A DNA stretch of 64,000 bases from an uncultured Prevotella sp. (GCA_900547005.1 URER01000007.1:1-64000); one strand, 5' to 3'; positions 24,632 to 33,611 are shown, numbered from the stretch's first letter. Notes: generated by a model from the sequence alone, not told the origin. Program-made: numbers and translations.

Positions 24632-25126
24632 CTATTCTATCGGAGTAATCGTAGGACTTTCGATTTTCTCCACCGACGGAGCCGGTTTCTGTGTCGGAGC
24701 CGGAACAGGTTTCGTGTCGGAACTAATATCTGCCGACTCTATAAACTCGTTATCGTCTTCTATTTCGGTTGTGGCCGCATTATCCTTCGTGCTGCTTGCG
24801 TCTTTCTTGTCGTCAGTTTTGGCCTCGTCTTTATCCGTTTCGATGGCTAAATCCGCCGGGTCGTTCTTCTGTCCCTTAAACAGATAGTCGCCCACAACGT
24901 CAAAAGTGTCGCGCAGTGCCTCGCGTTCAGCTTCTTGTTCCTCCTCCATTTGTGTCGCCATATCGGTATCTTTGTGAACTATCATATTATAAACGGCGAA
25001 CAAAAGGAATATCACCAAAATGCCGCAAACGACCTTAAAAGCCGTCGAGTGAAGGCATCCTTTCCTTGACAGAAGGTCTTTTTCTTTCATTTTCTCCTTT
25101 ATCTCATGTCCATTTTTCAGTTTCAT
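24632..25126 (-). CDS. single-pass membrane protein of unknown function
   Basis: 164 residues. A basic cytoplasmic N-terminus (HEIKEKMKEKDLLSRKG) is followed by one membrane helix (VVCGILVIFLLFAVYNMIV, about residues 32-50) and a long acidic, disordered periplasmic part (EEEQEAEREALRD, TDDKKDASSTKDNA) ending in a proline-rich tail (PVPAPTQKPAPSVEK). No domain was recognised. Its promoter region is occupied by the 66-bp tandem repeat. Confidence 0.6.
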   Translation of the reverse strand: MKLKNGHEIKEKMKEKDLLSRKGCLHSTAFKVVCGILVIFLLFAVYNMIVHKDTDMATQMEEEQEAEREALRDTFDVVGDYLFKGQKNDPADLAIETDKDEAKTDDKKDASSTKDNAATTEIEDDNEFIESADISSDTKPVPAPTQKPAPSVEKIESPTITPIE

Positions 25127-25165
25127 ATCTTGTCTTTTATTTTTGTTTCGCGATTGTTTTTTATG

Positions 25166-25315
25166 CCAATCTTATGCAAAGATTGTGCAAACCGAACGCA
25201 ATAGAATTTATTCTGAATTGCTGAGGTGCAGCCAATCTTATGCAAAGATTGTGCAAACCGAACGCAATAGAATTTATTCTGAATTGCTGAGGTGCAGCCA
25301 ATCTTATGCAAAGAT
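25166..25315. repeat. 66-bp tandem repeat, 2.3 copies
   Basis: Two complete, identical 66-bp units start at 25166 and 25232, and a partial third unit starts at 25298. Each unit begins CCAATCTTATGCAAAGATTG and includes AACGCAATAGAATTTATTCT. The units produce spurious repetitive ORFs on both strands. TTATGCAAAGATTGTGCAA contains a small TGCAAAGATTGTGCA near-palindrome. Confidence 0.9.
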
Positions 25316-25466
25316 ATATATATTATTTGATTACAAGAAACAATTAACTATTTTTGTTCAGCTTTAATTCACTTCGTAACAGTGTTTTATGAACCATAAA
25401 AGAATAGCCAAGAAGTCTCAAAATATACATTGCAAATGAGTGCGGTAGCAAAAAACTGAGAAAATA

Positions 25467-25498
25467 TTTGGCTGTTTGGAAATAAAGCTGTACCTTTG
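25467..25498 (+). promoter_or_regulatory. promoter of tRNA-Lys
   Basis: TTTG (25467-25470), 20 nt, TACCTTTG (25491-25498). It is the same -7 sequence and spacing as the tRNA-Met promoter. Confidence 0.8.
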
Positions 25499-25526
25499 CA
25501 CTCGCTTTTTGAAAGAAAGTTGGAAA

Positions 25527-25599
25527 GATCCGTTAGCTCAGCTGGTAGAGCACAACACTTTTAATGTTGGGGTCTTGGGTTCGAGCCCCAAACGGATCA
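25527..25599 (+). tRNA. tRNA-Lys (anticodon TTT)
   Basis: Acceptor GATCCGT/ACGGATC, D arm GCTC/GAGC, anticodon stem CAACA/TGTTG with loop CTTTTAA (anticodon TTT), and a standard T-loop TTCGAGC. CCA is not encoded. Confidence 0.95.
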
Positions 25600-25602
25600 C
25601 AT

Positions 25603-25632
25603 AAAGGACACTTGTTGAGGGTGTCCTTTTTT
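25603..25632 (+). terminator. terminator after tRNA-Lys
   Basis: AAAGGACAC pairs with GTGTCCTTT, followed by a T run, directly behind the tRNA. Confidence 0.85.
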
Positions 25633-25688
25633 GTTTGCATAAGAAAACTGTTTGAAGATGTCTTAAACGTCATAATCCTATGATATTC

Positions 25689-25719
25689 TTTGGTATTTCA
25701 ATGAAATTGTGTAACTTTG
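25689..25719 (+). promoter_or_regulatory. promoter of the DUF1599-tpiA-folE operon
   Basis: TTTG (25689-25692), 19 nt, TAACTTTG (25712-25719). The first gene begins 75 bp later. Confidence 0.75.
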
Positions 25720-25794
25720 CGCACATATAGCGACTGTATTGTGCATCGCTTTAGTAAGAAGTTACACCTTATTTATATATAGGGAACAAGAATA

Positions 25795-26337
25795 ATGTCG
25801 GTAGAGACAACGAAAACAGAAGAAGAATTTAAGAGCGTGATGGCCGAGTGCCGTTCGCTTTTCGAGAAGAAACTGCATGATTACGGGGCTTCGTGGCGCA
25901 TCTTGCGTCCGTCGTCACTGACAGATCAGTTGTATATAAAGGCCAAAAGGATAAGGTCTTTGGAGATAAAGAAGGAGTCGAAAGTGGGAGAGGGCATACG
26001 CCCCGAGTTCATCGCGCTCATCAACTATGGTATTGTAGGACTGATACAGCTCGATCGCGGCTATGTGGACGAGGTGGACATCACGCCCGATGAGGCCATG
26101 AAACTGTATGACGCGCACGCCAAAGATGCTCTGGAGCTGATGCTGCGCAAGAACCATGACTATGACGAGGCATGGCGTTCGATGCGCGTGAGCAGCTATA
26201 CCGACTTTATTTTAACTAAATTGCAGCGTGTCAAGGAGATAGAAGACCTCAACGGCGAGACGCTCGTGTCGGAGGGTATTGGCTCCAACTATATGGATAT
26301 AATAAACTATGCGGTATTTGGGGCGATTAAGTTGTAA
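25795..26337 (+). CDS. DUF1599 protein (two internal repeats)
   Basis: 180 residues made of two similar halves. Each carries K.HDYG(A/E).WR followed by a T(D)..(L/I)(Y/L).K..R and a late INY(G/A)..G segment (KLHDYGASWRILRPSSLTDQ in the first, KNHDYDEAWRSMRVSSYTDF in the second). The family is DUF1599, also described as a nucleotide-modification-associated domain; its reaction here is unknown. It opens a five-gene operon that is conserved in Bacteroidales and includes tpiA and folE. Confidence 0.88.
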   Translation: MSVETTKTEEEFKSVMAECRSLFEKKLHDYGASWRILRPSSLTDQLYIKAKRIRSLEIKKESKVGEGIRPEFIALINYGIVGLIQLDRGYVDEVDITPDEAMKLYDAHAKDALELMLRKNHDYDEAWRSMRVSSYTDFILTKLQRVKEIEDLNGETLVSEGIGSNYMDIINYAVFGAIKL

Positions 26338-27418
26338 CGCCTGCCGCTTTCTCTTGGCGGCGGTATTCATTTTCTCCGGCTATGTGAAGTCAATAGACCC
26401 GTTAGGCACGCAGTACAAAATCGAGGACTATGTGGAGAGTCTTGGGCTTTCGGGTGTTGTGCCAGAGTGGCTTATGCTCACCGCCTCGCTGTCGGTGTCG
26501 ACGATGGAGTTCTGCCTCGGAGTGCTGTTGCTGTTTGCCATAAGGCGCAGGATGGTGTCGCGGCTCACGTTGCTGTTCATGGCGTTTATGACGCTTGTTT
26601 CGCTTTGGCTTGTGATTTTCGACCCGATAGACGACTGCGGATGCTTCGGCGATGCCGTTAAGTTGACCAACGGAGAGACGTTTGCGAAGAACATAGTGCT
26701 GCTTGGTGCCGCTGTAGTGATATGGAGAAGACCGTTGCTCATGCCGCGTTTCATTACGCTCAGATGGCAGTGGATAGTTACGAACGTCATGGTGCTGTTC
26801 ATCCTCTGTTCGGAGATGTGGTGTCTTTACGACCTGCCGCTGCTCGACTTTCGCCCCTATCATGTGGGCGCGGACATAAGAAAAGGTATGGAGATACCGC
26901 CCGGAGCAAAGTTGCCGAAGTTTGATACGGTCTTTATATTAGAGAAAAACGGAGTACGTCGCGAGTTTTCGCTCGCCGATTATCCCGACTCTACGTGGAC
27001 ATTCATTGACAGCCGGACTGTTCAGACTGAAGAAGGCTACGAGCCGCCGATACACGATTTCTCGATAACCGACAGGAAGACGGGCGAGGACATCACCGCC
27101 GGCGTACTCGGTTTCAAAGGGTATACTTTCCTGCTGATATCGCCCCATTTGGAGAAAGCTGACGATTCGGTGTTTGGAGAGATAGACACAATCTACGAAT
27201 ATGCGCAGGAACACGGCTACAGATTCTATTGTCTGACGGCCAGCAGCGACAAGGCGATAGAGCATTGGTGCGACATAACGGGTGCGGAGTATGACTTCAG
27301 TATCACCGATGCCACCACGCTGAAGACGATGATTCGTAGTAATCCCGGCCTGATGTTGCTCAAGGATGGTGTGGTTGTGGGCAAATGGAGTCATAATAGG
27401 TTGCCGGAGTTTAAGTGA
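26309..27418 (+). CDS. DoxX/MauE-like membrane protein with C-terminal thioredoxin-like domain
   Basis: 369 residues. The N-terminal half has four to five membrane helices of the DoxX/MauE type (FLLAAVFIFSGYVKSIDPLG) and a DDCGCFGDA loop with two redox-capable cysteines. The C-terminal half looks like a thioredoxin-fold domain (GYTFLLISPHLEKAD, RFYCLTASS, PGLMLLKDGVVVGKW) without a CXXC motif. It resembles the BT_3928-type family of Bacteroides. A role in periplasmic redox handling is plausible from the fold but unproven. It overlaps the DUF1599 gene by 29 nt. Confidence 0.8.
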   Translation: MRYLGRLSCNACRFLLAAVFIFSGYVKSIDPLGTQYKIEDYVESLGLSGVVPEWLMLTASLSVSTMEFCLGVLLLFAIRRRMVSRLTLLFMAFMTLVSLWLVIFDPIDDCGCFGDAVKLTNGETFAKNIVLLGAAVVIWRRPLLMPRFITLRWQWIVTNVMVLFILCSEMWCLYDLPLLDFRPYHVGADIRKGMEIPPGAKLPKFDTVFILEKNGVRREFSLADYPDSTWTFIDSRTVQTEEGYEPPIHDFSITDRKTGEDITAGVLGFKGYTFLLISPHLEKADDSVFGEIDTIYEYAQEHGYRFYCLTASSDKAIEHWCDITGAEYDFSITDATTLKTMIRSNPGLMLLKDGVVVGKWSHNRLPEFK

Positions 27419-27539
27419 AGAACGAAGAGTGAAGAGTGAAGACTCCAATAGCTTGGAAGTGAAGGACGGAGAATGAAGAGGCCAATACAAAAGCATTTGT
27501 CTGAACTCCTGAACTCCAGAAATTCTGTCTCCTTAGCAG
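27418..27539 (+). repeat. intergenic low-complexity repeats inside the tpiA operon
   Basis: 27418-27446 carries GAAGAACGAAGAGTGAAGAG-type microrepeats with a further copy at 27468-27480. 27499-27539 is copy 2 of the short dispersed repeat (TTTGTCTGAACTCCTGAACT then GTCTCCTTA). No gene is present in this 204-bp gap. Confidence 0.6.
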
Positions 27540-27622
27540 TATCGTTATAACTCTCGGATTATAGTCGTCTGACTCCTTTAAGAATAAAAACACCTTTTAT
27601 AATAAACATAAAATAAACGACA

Positions 27623-28381
27623 ATGAGAAAGAAAATCGTTGCAGGTAACTGGAAGATGAATATGAACCTGCAGGAGGGCGTGGCTCTCGCAAAAGAATTG
27701 AATGAAGCGTTGACAGCAGACAAACCAAACTGTGGTGTTATTATCTGTACACCATTTATCCATCTGGCTTCTGTGGCTCAGATTCTGGACCAGAACATTA
27801 TCGGTCTCGGTGCTGAGAACTGTGCAGACAAAGAGAAGGGTGCTTACACTGGTGAGGTTAGCGCAGACATGGTAAAGAGTACTGGTGCACAGTACGTTAT
27901 CCTCGGCCACTCTGAGCGTCGCGAATACTACAATGAAACACCGGAAATACTGAAAGAGAAAGTGCAGCTCGCACTGAAGAACAACCTGAAAGTTATCTTC
28001 TGCATCGGCGAGACTCTCGCAGAGCGCGAGGCAAACAAGCAGAATGAGGTGGTAAAGGCTGAACTCGAAGGCTCTGTATTCAACCTCAGTGCAGAGGAAT
28101 TCAAGAATATCGTAATCGCTTACGAGCCAATCTGGGCTATCGGTACAGGTAAGACAGCTACTTCAGACCAGGCAGAGGAAATTCACGCTTATATCCGCAG
28201 CATCGTAGCTGAGAAGTATGGCAACGAGGTTGCAGAGGACACAAGCATCCTCTATGGCGGTAGCTGCAAGCCAAGCAACGCTAAGGAACTCTTCGCTAAG
28301 CCTGACATCGATGGCGGACTTATCGGTGGCGCTTCGTTGAAGGCAGCAGACTTCAAGGGCATTATCGATGCTTGGAAGTAA
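27623..28381 (+). CDS. tpiA: triosephosphate isomerase
   Basis: 252 residues, normal length. Motifs: VAGNWKMN with the substrate-binding Asn and Lys, the electrophilic His in [10 protein letters not shown], the catalytic Glu in [11 protein letters not shown] with the flexible loop GTGKTAT behind it, and [12 protein letters not shown]. It interconverts dihydroxyacetone phosphate and glyceraldehyde-3-phosphate in glycolysis. Codon use is more strongly biased than in its operon partners, as expected for a highly expressed enzyme. Confidence 0.97.
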   Translation: MRKKIVAGNWKMNMNLQEGVALAKELNEALTADKPNCGVIICTPFIHLASVAQILDQNIIGLGAENCADKEKGAYTGEVSADMVKSTGAQYVILGHSERREYYNETPEILKEKVQLALKNNLKVIFCIGETLAEREANKQNEVVKAELEGSVFNLSAEEFKNIVIAYEPIWAIGTGKTATSDQAEEIHAYIRSIVAEKYGNEVAEDTSILYGGSCKPSNAKELFAKPDIDGGLIGGASLKAADFKGIIDAWK

Positions 28382-28399
28382 TAAGATGTAGATAATGGC

Positions 28400-28464
28400 G
28401 GGTTGAAAGTCTGTTGAAGAACGTGTGGAAATGCGCAAAAGCAGGCTTTCAACCCTCGTTTTAC
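28400..28464 (+). terminator. long-loop hairpin after tpiA
   Basis: GGGTTGAAAG (28400-28409) pairs with CTTTCAACCC (28446-28455), followed by TCGTTTT. The operon continues afterwards, so it may be a partial terminator that lowers expression of the SPOR and folE genes relative to tpiA. Confidence 0.55.
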
Positions 28465-28524
28465 ACCTTATATAATATATATAACATTTATACTAAACAT
28501 AAATAATAATTCTATAACCGCTCC

Positions 28525-29295
28525 ATGACACGCTATTTCCTAACACTGATAATTGCATTCGCGACTATAATGTCGGCCGGTGCACAGTCTTTCACCGACA
28601 ACTTGCAGCGTAAGCAGCAGGGCAAGGGAAACGTATCCGTGAAGCAAAGCTCGGAAATAGATGCTCTGGTGAACGGTAAGAAGAATGCTCCGAAGACTAA
28701 AGAGCAACTGAAAGCTGAGAAAAAAGCCGCTAAAAAAGCTGAAAAGGAGGCAAGAAAACGCGAGAAAGAGGCTCGCAAGGCCGCGAAAGAAGCGCGAAAG
28801 AAAGGCATTGTTGTAACGAAAGAGACCAATGTCATACCTCAGAAACCCGTAGTTGTGATGCCTGCACTGCCCGAAGAGAAAGTGGTAGTGAAGAAAGCGC
28901 CGGACCTGTCGCAAGTAACCCGTACCACAACGAAGCTTGTGCGACGTGTGAAGATTGGGCCGGACGGTAAGCCCGTAACCCATAAGGAGGTGCGTGCGGT
29001 GAGATATAAAGGCATGAAAAAGACCGCCGGCTATCGCATTCAGGTTTATTTCGGAGGCAACAAACGCGAAGACAAGAACGAAGCCGAGCGTATTGGCCAC
29101 AAGGTGAAGGCCGCTTTCCCCGATCAGCCGGTTTATGTTCACTTCTATTCGCCGCGGTGGGCGTGCCGCATTGGTAATTTCGAGAAGCGCGAAGAAGCTG
29201 AAGACCTGCTCAAAGATATGCGGAAAGCAGGATTCAGACAAGCCGTGATAATAGAATGCCGAGTTAACGTGCGTGATTATCAGATAATAGATTAA
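28525..29295 (+). CDS. secreted SPOR-domain protein
   Basis: 256 residues: signal peptide ([18 protein letters not shown]), then a very Lys/Ala/Glu-rich helical linker ([19 protein letters not shown]) and a C-terminal SPOR domain ([50 protein letters not shown]). SPOR domains bind denuded glycan at division sites, so the protein probably acts on the cell wall. It lies between tpiA and folE in the conserved operon, 7 nt before folE. Confidence 0.88.
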   Translation: MTRYFLTLIIAFATIMSAGAQSFTDNLQRKQQGKGNVSVKQSSEIDALVNGKKNAPKTKEQLKAEKKAAKKAEKEARKREKEARKAAKEARKKGIVVTKETNVIPQKPVVVMPALPEEKVVVKKAPDLSQVTRTTTKLVRRVKIGPDGKPVTHKEVRAVRYKGMKKTAGYRIQVYFGGNKREDKNEAERIGHKVKAAFPDQPVYVHFYSPRWACRIGNFEKREEAEDLLKDMRKAGFRQAVIIECRVNVRDYQIID

Positions 29296-29302
29296 CAATA
29301 TA

Positions 29303-29878
29303 ATGAACCCGGAAACAGAATATCGCGAGGGACTTGATGAACTCGCAGAACACTATAAAAGCGTAATTGAACTGCTTGGCGAAGACCCCGAACGCGAAGG
29401 ACTACAGAAGACTCCGATGCGTGTGGCAAAGGCAATGCAGATACTTACGCGAGGATATTCGCAGGACCCGCACAAGGTCCTTACGGATGCTCTCTTCGAG
29501 GAGAAGTATAATCAGATGGTGATAGTGAAGGATATTGACTTCTTCTCATTGTGTGAGCATCACATCCTGCCCTTCTATGGCAAGGTACACGTGGCGTATA
29601 TCCCCAACGGATATATCACCGGACTGAGCAAGATAGCCCGCGTTGTGGATATATTCAGCCATAGATTGCAGGTACAGGAACGTATGACACAGCAGATAAA
29701 GGACTGTATCGACGAAACTCTTCATCCCCTCGGCGTTATGGTCGTGGTCGAGGCCAAGCATATGTGTATGCAGATGCGAGGCGTGGAGAAGCGCAACAGT
29801 ATCACCACCACGAGCGATTTCAGTGGTGCTTTCAAGCAGGCTAAGACCCGAGAGGAATTCATGAAACTGCTCAGATGA
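29303..29878 (+). CDS. folE: GTP cyclohydrolase I
   Basis: 191 residues. Motifs: [19 protein letters not shown], the zinc ligands in [20 protein letters not shown] and in [13 protein letters not shown], and the GLSKIARVV segment. It converts GTP to dihydroneopterin triphosphate, the first step of folate synthesis. It is the last gene of the operon and is followed by a terminator. Confidence 0.95.
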   Translation: MNPETEYREGLDELAEHYKSVIELLGEDPEREGLQKTPMRVAKAMQILTRGYSQDPHKVLTDALFEEKYNQMVIVKDIDFFSLCEHHILPFYGKVHVAYIPNGYITGLSKIARVVDIFSHRLQVQERMTQQIKDCIDETLHPLGVMVVVEAKHMCMQMRGVEKRNSITTTSDFSGAFKQAKTREEFMKLLR

Positions 29879-29918
29879 CGTAGTTCCCGTTTCTTAAAGA
29901 TTGTGAAAAAATATAATT

Positions 29919-29950
29919 CCATGCAATTTCCATTATCTGTGCATGGTTTT
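29919..29950 (+). terminator. terminator after folE
   Basis: CCATGCA pairs with TGCATGG around a 14-nt loop, then TTTT. Confidence 0.6.
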
Positions 29951-29986
29951 ATGCTTTAGATTAACAAAATAATAAATTATAAAACA

Positions 29987-30643
29987 ATGAAAAATTTAAA
30001 GTTTCTTTTTGGAATTGCGTGCCTCTTTGTGGCTTCATTCTCTTTCACTTCTTGTCTTGACAGCGACAGTGATGATTACAGTCTGTCGCCTGAACAGTAC
30101 ACACAGTACATGAAACAGATTCCGGGAACATACAGTGGAAAGATGTATTTCTGGAATGACACGATTAAGTTGACAGACACAAAGAAGTCGAAAGAAGACT
30201 CTCTTAAGAACGTGTATGTCTATGTCCGTGGCATAAACGACTCCACGATTACAGTAACTCTTCCTGCAAAGTATCTTGGAAAGAACATCAAAAACACTGA
30301 TGAGAACAAGGCTTTGAAGAAAGCTCTCGATGATGCTCCTAATCAGACATTGACGATGAAGTATTATCTTTACCAGTTGCAGAACAATGTCGTTTATTTC
30401 GGAGTATATCCGACAGAGACTACAACGGTTAATGTAAACTATGGAGGAGCAGACCACAAGGTTGAGTTCTCATGGTATCCGTATTACAATTTCAACGGAC
30501 AGTACAGCGGAAGATATATGATTGCAAGTTTCCTGATGCAGAGTATCAAGGTTGATAACCAGACAAAATGGACCGCAAGTAATTCTGCTTCGGATGCCGA
30601 TGAGTATTATAATCCGACATATACATTCAGATTGGAAAAATAA
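29987..30643 (+). CDS. DUF4840-type lipoprotein
   Basis: 218 residues with a lipoprotein signal ([16 protein letters not shown], lipidated Cys about residue 22) followed by the acidic DSDSDD export signal typical of surface lipoproteins in Bacteroidetes. The body includes [16 protein letters not shown] and [15 protein letters not shown], a pattern I associate with DUF4840. The function is unknown. The exonuclease gene starts 4 nt after its stop, so the two are probably translated from one mRNA. Confidence 0.75.
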   Translation: MKNLKFLFGIACLFVASFSFTSCLDSDSDDYSLSPEQYTQYMKQIPGTYSGKMYFWNDTIKLTDTKKSKEDSLKNVYVYVRGINDSTITVTLPAKYLGKNIKNTDENKALKKALDDAPNQTLTMKYYLYQLQNNVVYFGVYPTETTTVNVNYGGADHKVEFSWYPYYNFNGQYSGRYMIASFLMQSIKVDNQTKWTASNSASDADEYYNPTYTFRLEK

Positions 30644-30647
30644 AACA

Positions 30648-31403
30648 ATGATAAAATTAATTTCTTGGAATGTCAACGGCCTGCGCGCTTGCGTGGGAAA
30701 GGGATTCAAGGAAGTGTTCAGCGAACTCGATGCCGATTTCTTCTGCTTGCAAGAGACAAAGATGCAGCAGGGGCAACTCGACATCGAGTTCGTCGGTTAT
30801 GAGGCCTACTGGAACTATGCCGAGAAGAAAGGATATAGCGGTACGGCCATCTTCACGAAGCATAAGCCGCTGAATGTGAGCTATGGCATTGGCGTGGACG
30901 ACCACGATCACGAAGGACGCGTGATAACTTTGGAGATGCCCGACTTCTATCTCGTTACCGTCTACACGCCAAACTCGCAGGACGGACTGCGTCGGTTGGA
31001 CTACCGCATGACATGGGAGGACTGTTTCCGCAGCTATCTAATGCAGCTCGACGCGAAGAAACCTGTTATCGTATGTGGCGATCTGAACGTAGCGCATCAG
31101 GAAATCGACCTTAAGAATCCTAAGACCAATCGCAAGAACGCTGGTTTCACAGACGAGGAGCGCGGGAAGTTCACAACATTGCTTGACAGTGGCTTCATCG
31201 ACACTTTCCGCACTCTCTATCCCGAGCAGATAACTTACTCTTGGTGGTCTTACCGTTTCAAGGCGCGTGAGAAGAATGCGGGTTGGCGTATCGACTATTT
31301 CTTGGCCTCCGAGCGTCTGCGCGACCGCATTGCCGATGCCAAAATTCACACCGAAATCATGGGCAGCGACCACTGTCCCGTTGAGCTTATGCTTGATTTA
31401 TAA
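30648..31403 (+). CDS. xthA: exodeoxyribonuclease III
   Basis: 251 residues from [16 protein letters not shown]. The frame is open from 30552 only because it overlaps the previous gene. Active-site motifs of the EEP family: [19 protein letters not shown] with the metal-binding Glu, [14 protein letters not shown], and the C-terminal GSDHCPVEL with Asp-His. It repairs abasic sites and blocked 3' ends. Confidence 0.95.
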   Translation: MIKLISWNVNGLRACVGKGFKEVFSELDADFFCLQETKMQQGQLDIEFVGYEAYWNYAEKKGYSGTAIFTKHKPLNVSYGIGVDDHDHEGRVITLEMPDFYLVTVYTPNSQDGLRRLDYRMTWEDCFRSYLMQLDAKKPVIVCGDLNVAHQEIDLKNPKTNRKNAGFTDEERGKFTTLLDSGFIDTFRTLYPEQITYSWWSYRFKAREKNAGWRIDYFLASERLRDRIADAKIHTEIMGSDHCPVELMLDL

Positions 31404-31424
31404 CGCAACAAATATTGGTAATAA

Positions 31425-31985
31425 ATTATTACAAATGCCGCTCTCAGAATTGCGGATTTTCGATCGAAGTCTCTCTTGCACTCAAATTCGCGAAAATACG
31501 GCATTTTATGTAATATAAGGCTAAGTCTTTGGTAGTCAAAGATTTAGCCTTTTTTTTTGTCCGTTTTGGCTCTTTTACGACCTGTTTAAGCCCCTGTTAT
31601 TTTGCAACGGAGGCTCCGTTAGACGCCAACGGAGGCACTTTTGGGCTTCAACGGAGCCTCCATTGCACTCCAAAACAGCCTAAAACGCACTCTAAAAGTG
31701 CCACTTTTGAAAGCTAACAAACGTTAAATCAGCCAAAAACACCATTTTCCTGTGTTTTTCCGGACAGCAAAATCTTGCGAAAAAACGCTCCGATTTTCTC
31801 TAACGGAGGCACTTTTGGAATTTTGAGTTACGAATTTTGAGTTTTAAGTTGGCATTTTTAAGGTCGAAAAACGCTCGGAAATGAGTAACGGAGCCATTAT
31901 TTAACAGTTTTTTACACGATAGAATGGATTTCAGAAAAGCCGATTTTTGGTAATAAAAATTTACAAAATGTGTCGTTTCTCTGAC
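31425..31985 (-). repeat. dispersed intergenic repeat family, copy C
   Basis: Reverse orientation relative to copies A and B. On the minus strand it reads, in the same order as A: TTACTCATTT, TTTTTCGACCTTAAAAAT, CTCAAAATTCGTAACTCAAA, ATTTAACGTTTGTTAGCTTT, CAAAAGTGGCACTTTTAGAG and ATGCCGTATTTTCGCG. The hairpin at 31519-31549 (GGCTAAG/TTTAGCC) is followed on the plus strand by nine T and probably terminates xthA. It occupies nearly all of the 667-bp gap before the CCA-adding enzyme gene. Confidence 0.8.
31519..31558 (+). terminator. terminator behind xthA inside repeat copy C
   Basis: GGCTAAGTCTTTG pairs with CAAAGATTTAGCC apart from one mismatch, around a 5-nt loop, and is followed by nine T. 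Confidence 0.75.
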
Positions 31986-32046
31986 CTTTGTTCGGTGAGA
32001 AAGTAAAAACTTTATGTCCAAAGATTGTATTCTCATGGATTTTAAC

Positions 32047-32054
32047 TAATTTTG
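32047..32054 (+). promoter_or_regulatory. -7 element of cca promoter
   Basis: TAATTTTG fits TAnnTTTG. ATTG at 32024-32027, 19 nt upstream, is a one-mismatch -33 box. The start codon is 17 nt downstream. Confidence 0.5.
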
Positions 32055-32070
32055 CATTCTAAACACTTTT

Positions 32071-33552
32071 ATGACGATGAAACTCCTAAGTGATGCCGAA
32101 CTGGCGCAATTACTTGATAAAGACATTTTTCATTTGATTTCTGACGCGGCCGACAAGCTCCGACTTGAGTGTTATGTTGTGGGCGGATATGTGCGCGACT
32201 TGTTTTTGGAACGGCCGTCGAACGACATCGACGTGGTGGTCGTGGGCAGCGGAATAGAGGTGGCGGGCGAACTGAAAACGATGCTCGGAAAGAAGGCCCA
32301 TCTCTCGGTGTTCCGCAATTTCGGAACGGCACAGGTGAAATATAAGAATATGGAGGTGGAGTTTGTCGGTGCGCGTAAGGAAAGTTACAGCCACGACTCG
32401 CGCAAGCCGCACGTGGAGGACGGTACGTTGGAGGACGACCAAAACCGACGAGACTTCACAATAAATGCCATGGCGGTGTGCCTGAACAAGGACCGTTTCG
32501 GCGAACTTGTTGATCCCTTTGACGGCCTTTACGACCTTGAGGACGGTATCATACGGACACCGCTCGATCCGGATATAACCTTCTCCGACGACCCGTTGCG
32601 CATGATGCGCTGCATCCGCTTTGCCACGCAGCTCAATTTCTACATCGAGGACGAGACTTTCGATGCTTTGCAACGCAATGCCGAGCGCATAAAAATCATC
32701 AGTGGGGAACGTATTGCTGACGAACTGAACAAGATAATGCTCACCCGTCATCCGAGCAAGGGCTTCATAGACTTGCAGCGTTGCGGATTGCTGGGGCTGA
32801 TACTGCCCGAACTCTTGGCCCTTGACATTGTGGAGACACGCAACGGACGGGCGCACAAAAACAACTTCTATCATACGCTGGAGGTGCTGGATAATGTGGC
32901 GAAAGCGCAGGATGAGAGGATATCTATCCTCAATCCTCCATCTAATCCTCGCCTTTGGCTCCGCTGGGCTGCGCTATTCCACGACATAGGAAAGCCAAAG
33001 AGCAAACGCTGGGATCCTGTGGCGGGGTGGACATTCCATAACCACAACTACATAGGGGCGAAGATGGTGCCTGCCATTTTCCGCAGAATGAAGCTGCCGA
33101 TGGACGCTAAGATGAAGTACGTTCAGAAGCTCGTTGACCTGCACATGAGGCCTATCGTCATTGCCGACGATGTGGTTACGGACAGTGCTGTGCGCCGTCT
33201 GATGAATGATGCAGGCGATGATATCGACGACCTGATGATGCTTTGCGAGGCAGACATCACGAGTAAGAACCGCGTGAAGAAGGCGAAATTCCTTGATAAT
33301 TTCCGCATAGTACGCGAGAAACTCGTTGAACTCAAGGAAAAAGACTATAAGCGCCTGTTCCAGCCTTGTATCGACGGGAATGAGATTATGGATATTTTCG
33401 GTATCAAACCGGGGCGTGAGGTGGGAGTCCTGAAGAAGATTTTGAAGGATGCTGTCCTTGATAATGTGGTTCCTAACGAGCGTGAGCCGCTTATGAGATT
33501 GCTTATGGATAAAGCCCGCAGTATGGGACTTAAGGCTGAAAAAAGTATGTAA
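32071..33552 (+). CDS. cca: CCA tRNA nucleotidyltransferase / poly(A)-polymerase-family protein with HD domain
   Basis: 493 residues. The nucleotidyltransferase head has YVVGGYVRDLFLERPSNDID (GG and DxD), then RRDFTINAMAV and GLYDLEDGIIRTPLDP. An HD phosphohydrolase domain follows (WAALFHDIGKPKSKRW, LHMRPIV). It should add CCA to tRNA 3' ends, which fits the two tRNA genes here lacking encoded CCA. Just before the HD motif it carries about a dozen extra residues (ERISILNPPSNPR) that recalled Bacteroides homologues lack; their DNA contains the palindrome GAGGATATCTATCCTC. A second in-frame ATG lies at 32077. Confidence 0.92.
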   Translation: MTMKLLSDAELAQLLDKDIFHLISDAADKLRLECYVVGGYVRDLFLERPSNDIDVVVVGSGIEVAGELKTMLGKKAHLSVFRNFGTAQVKYKNMEVEFVGARKESYSHDSRKPHVEDGTLEDDQNRRDFTINAMAVCLNKDRFGELVDPFDGLYDLEDGIIRTPLDPDITFSDDPLRMMRCIRFATQLNFYIEDETFDALQRNAERIKIISGERIADELNKIMLTRHPSKGFIDLQRCGLLGLILPELLALDIVETRNGRAHKNNFYHTLEVLDNVAKAQDERISILNPPSNPRLWLRWAALFHDIGKPKSKRWDPVAGWTFHNHNYIGAKMVPAIFRRMKLPMDAKMKYVQKLVDLHMRPIVIADDVVTDSAVRRLMNDAGDDIDDLMMLCEADITSKNRVKKAKFLDNFRIVREKLVELKEKDYKRLFQPCIDGNEIMDIFGIKPGREVGVLKKILKDAVLDNVVPNEREPLMRLLMDKARSMGLKAEKSM

Positions 33553-33611
33553 AGTGCAATAATTGTTGTTAAATTTGATTGCGTAAAGTTGTTTGCTATT
33601 ATATTAATGAG

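Noticed and set aside
25166..25315. CRISPR or attachment site
   Set aside because: The units are directly adjacent and identical with no spacers, and no integrase or tRNA-junction is involved.
25143..25367. Protein with repeats encoded by the 66-bp tandem repeat
   Set aside because: The repeats are open on both strands with similar length because 66 is a multiple of three; no start signals or homologues.
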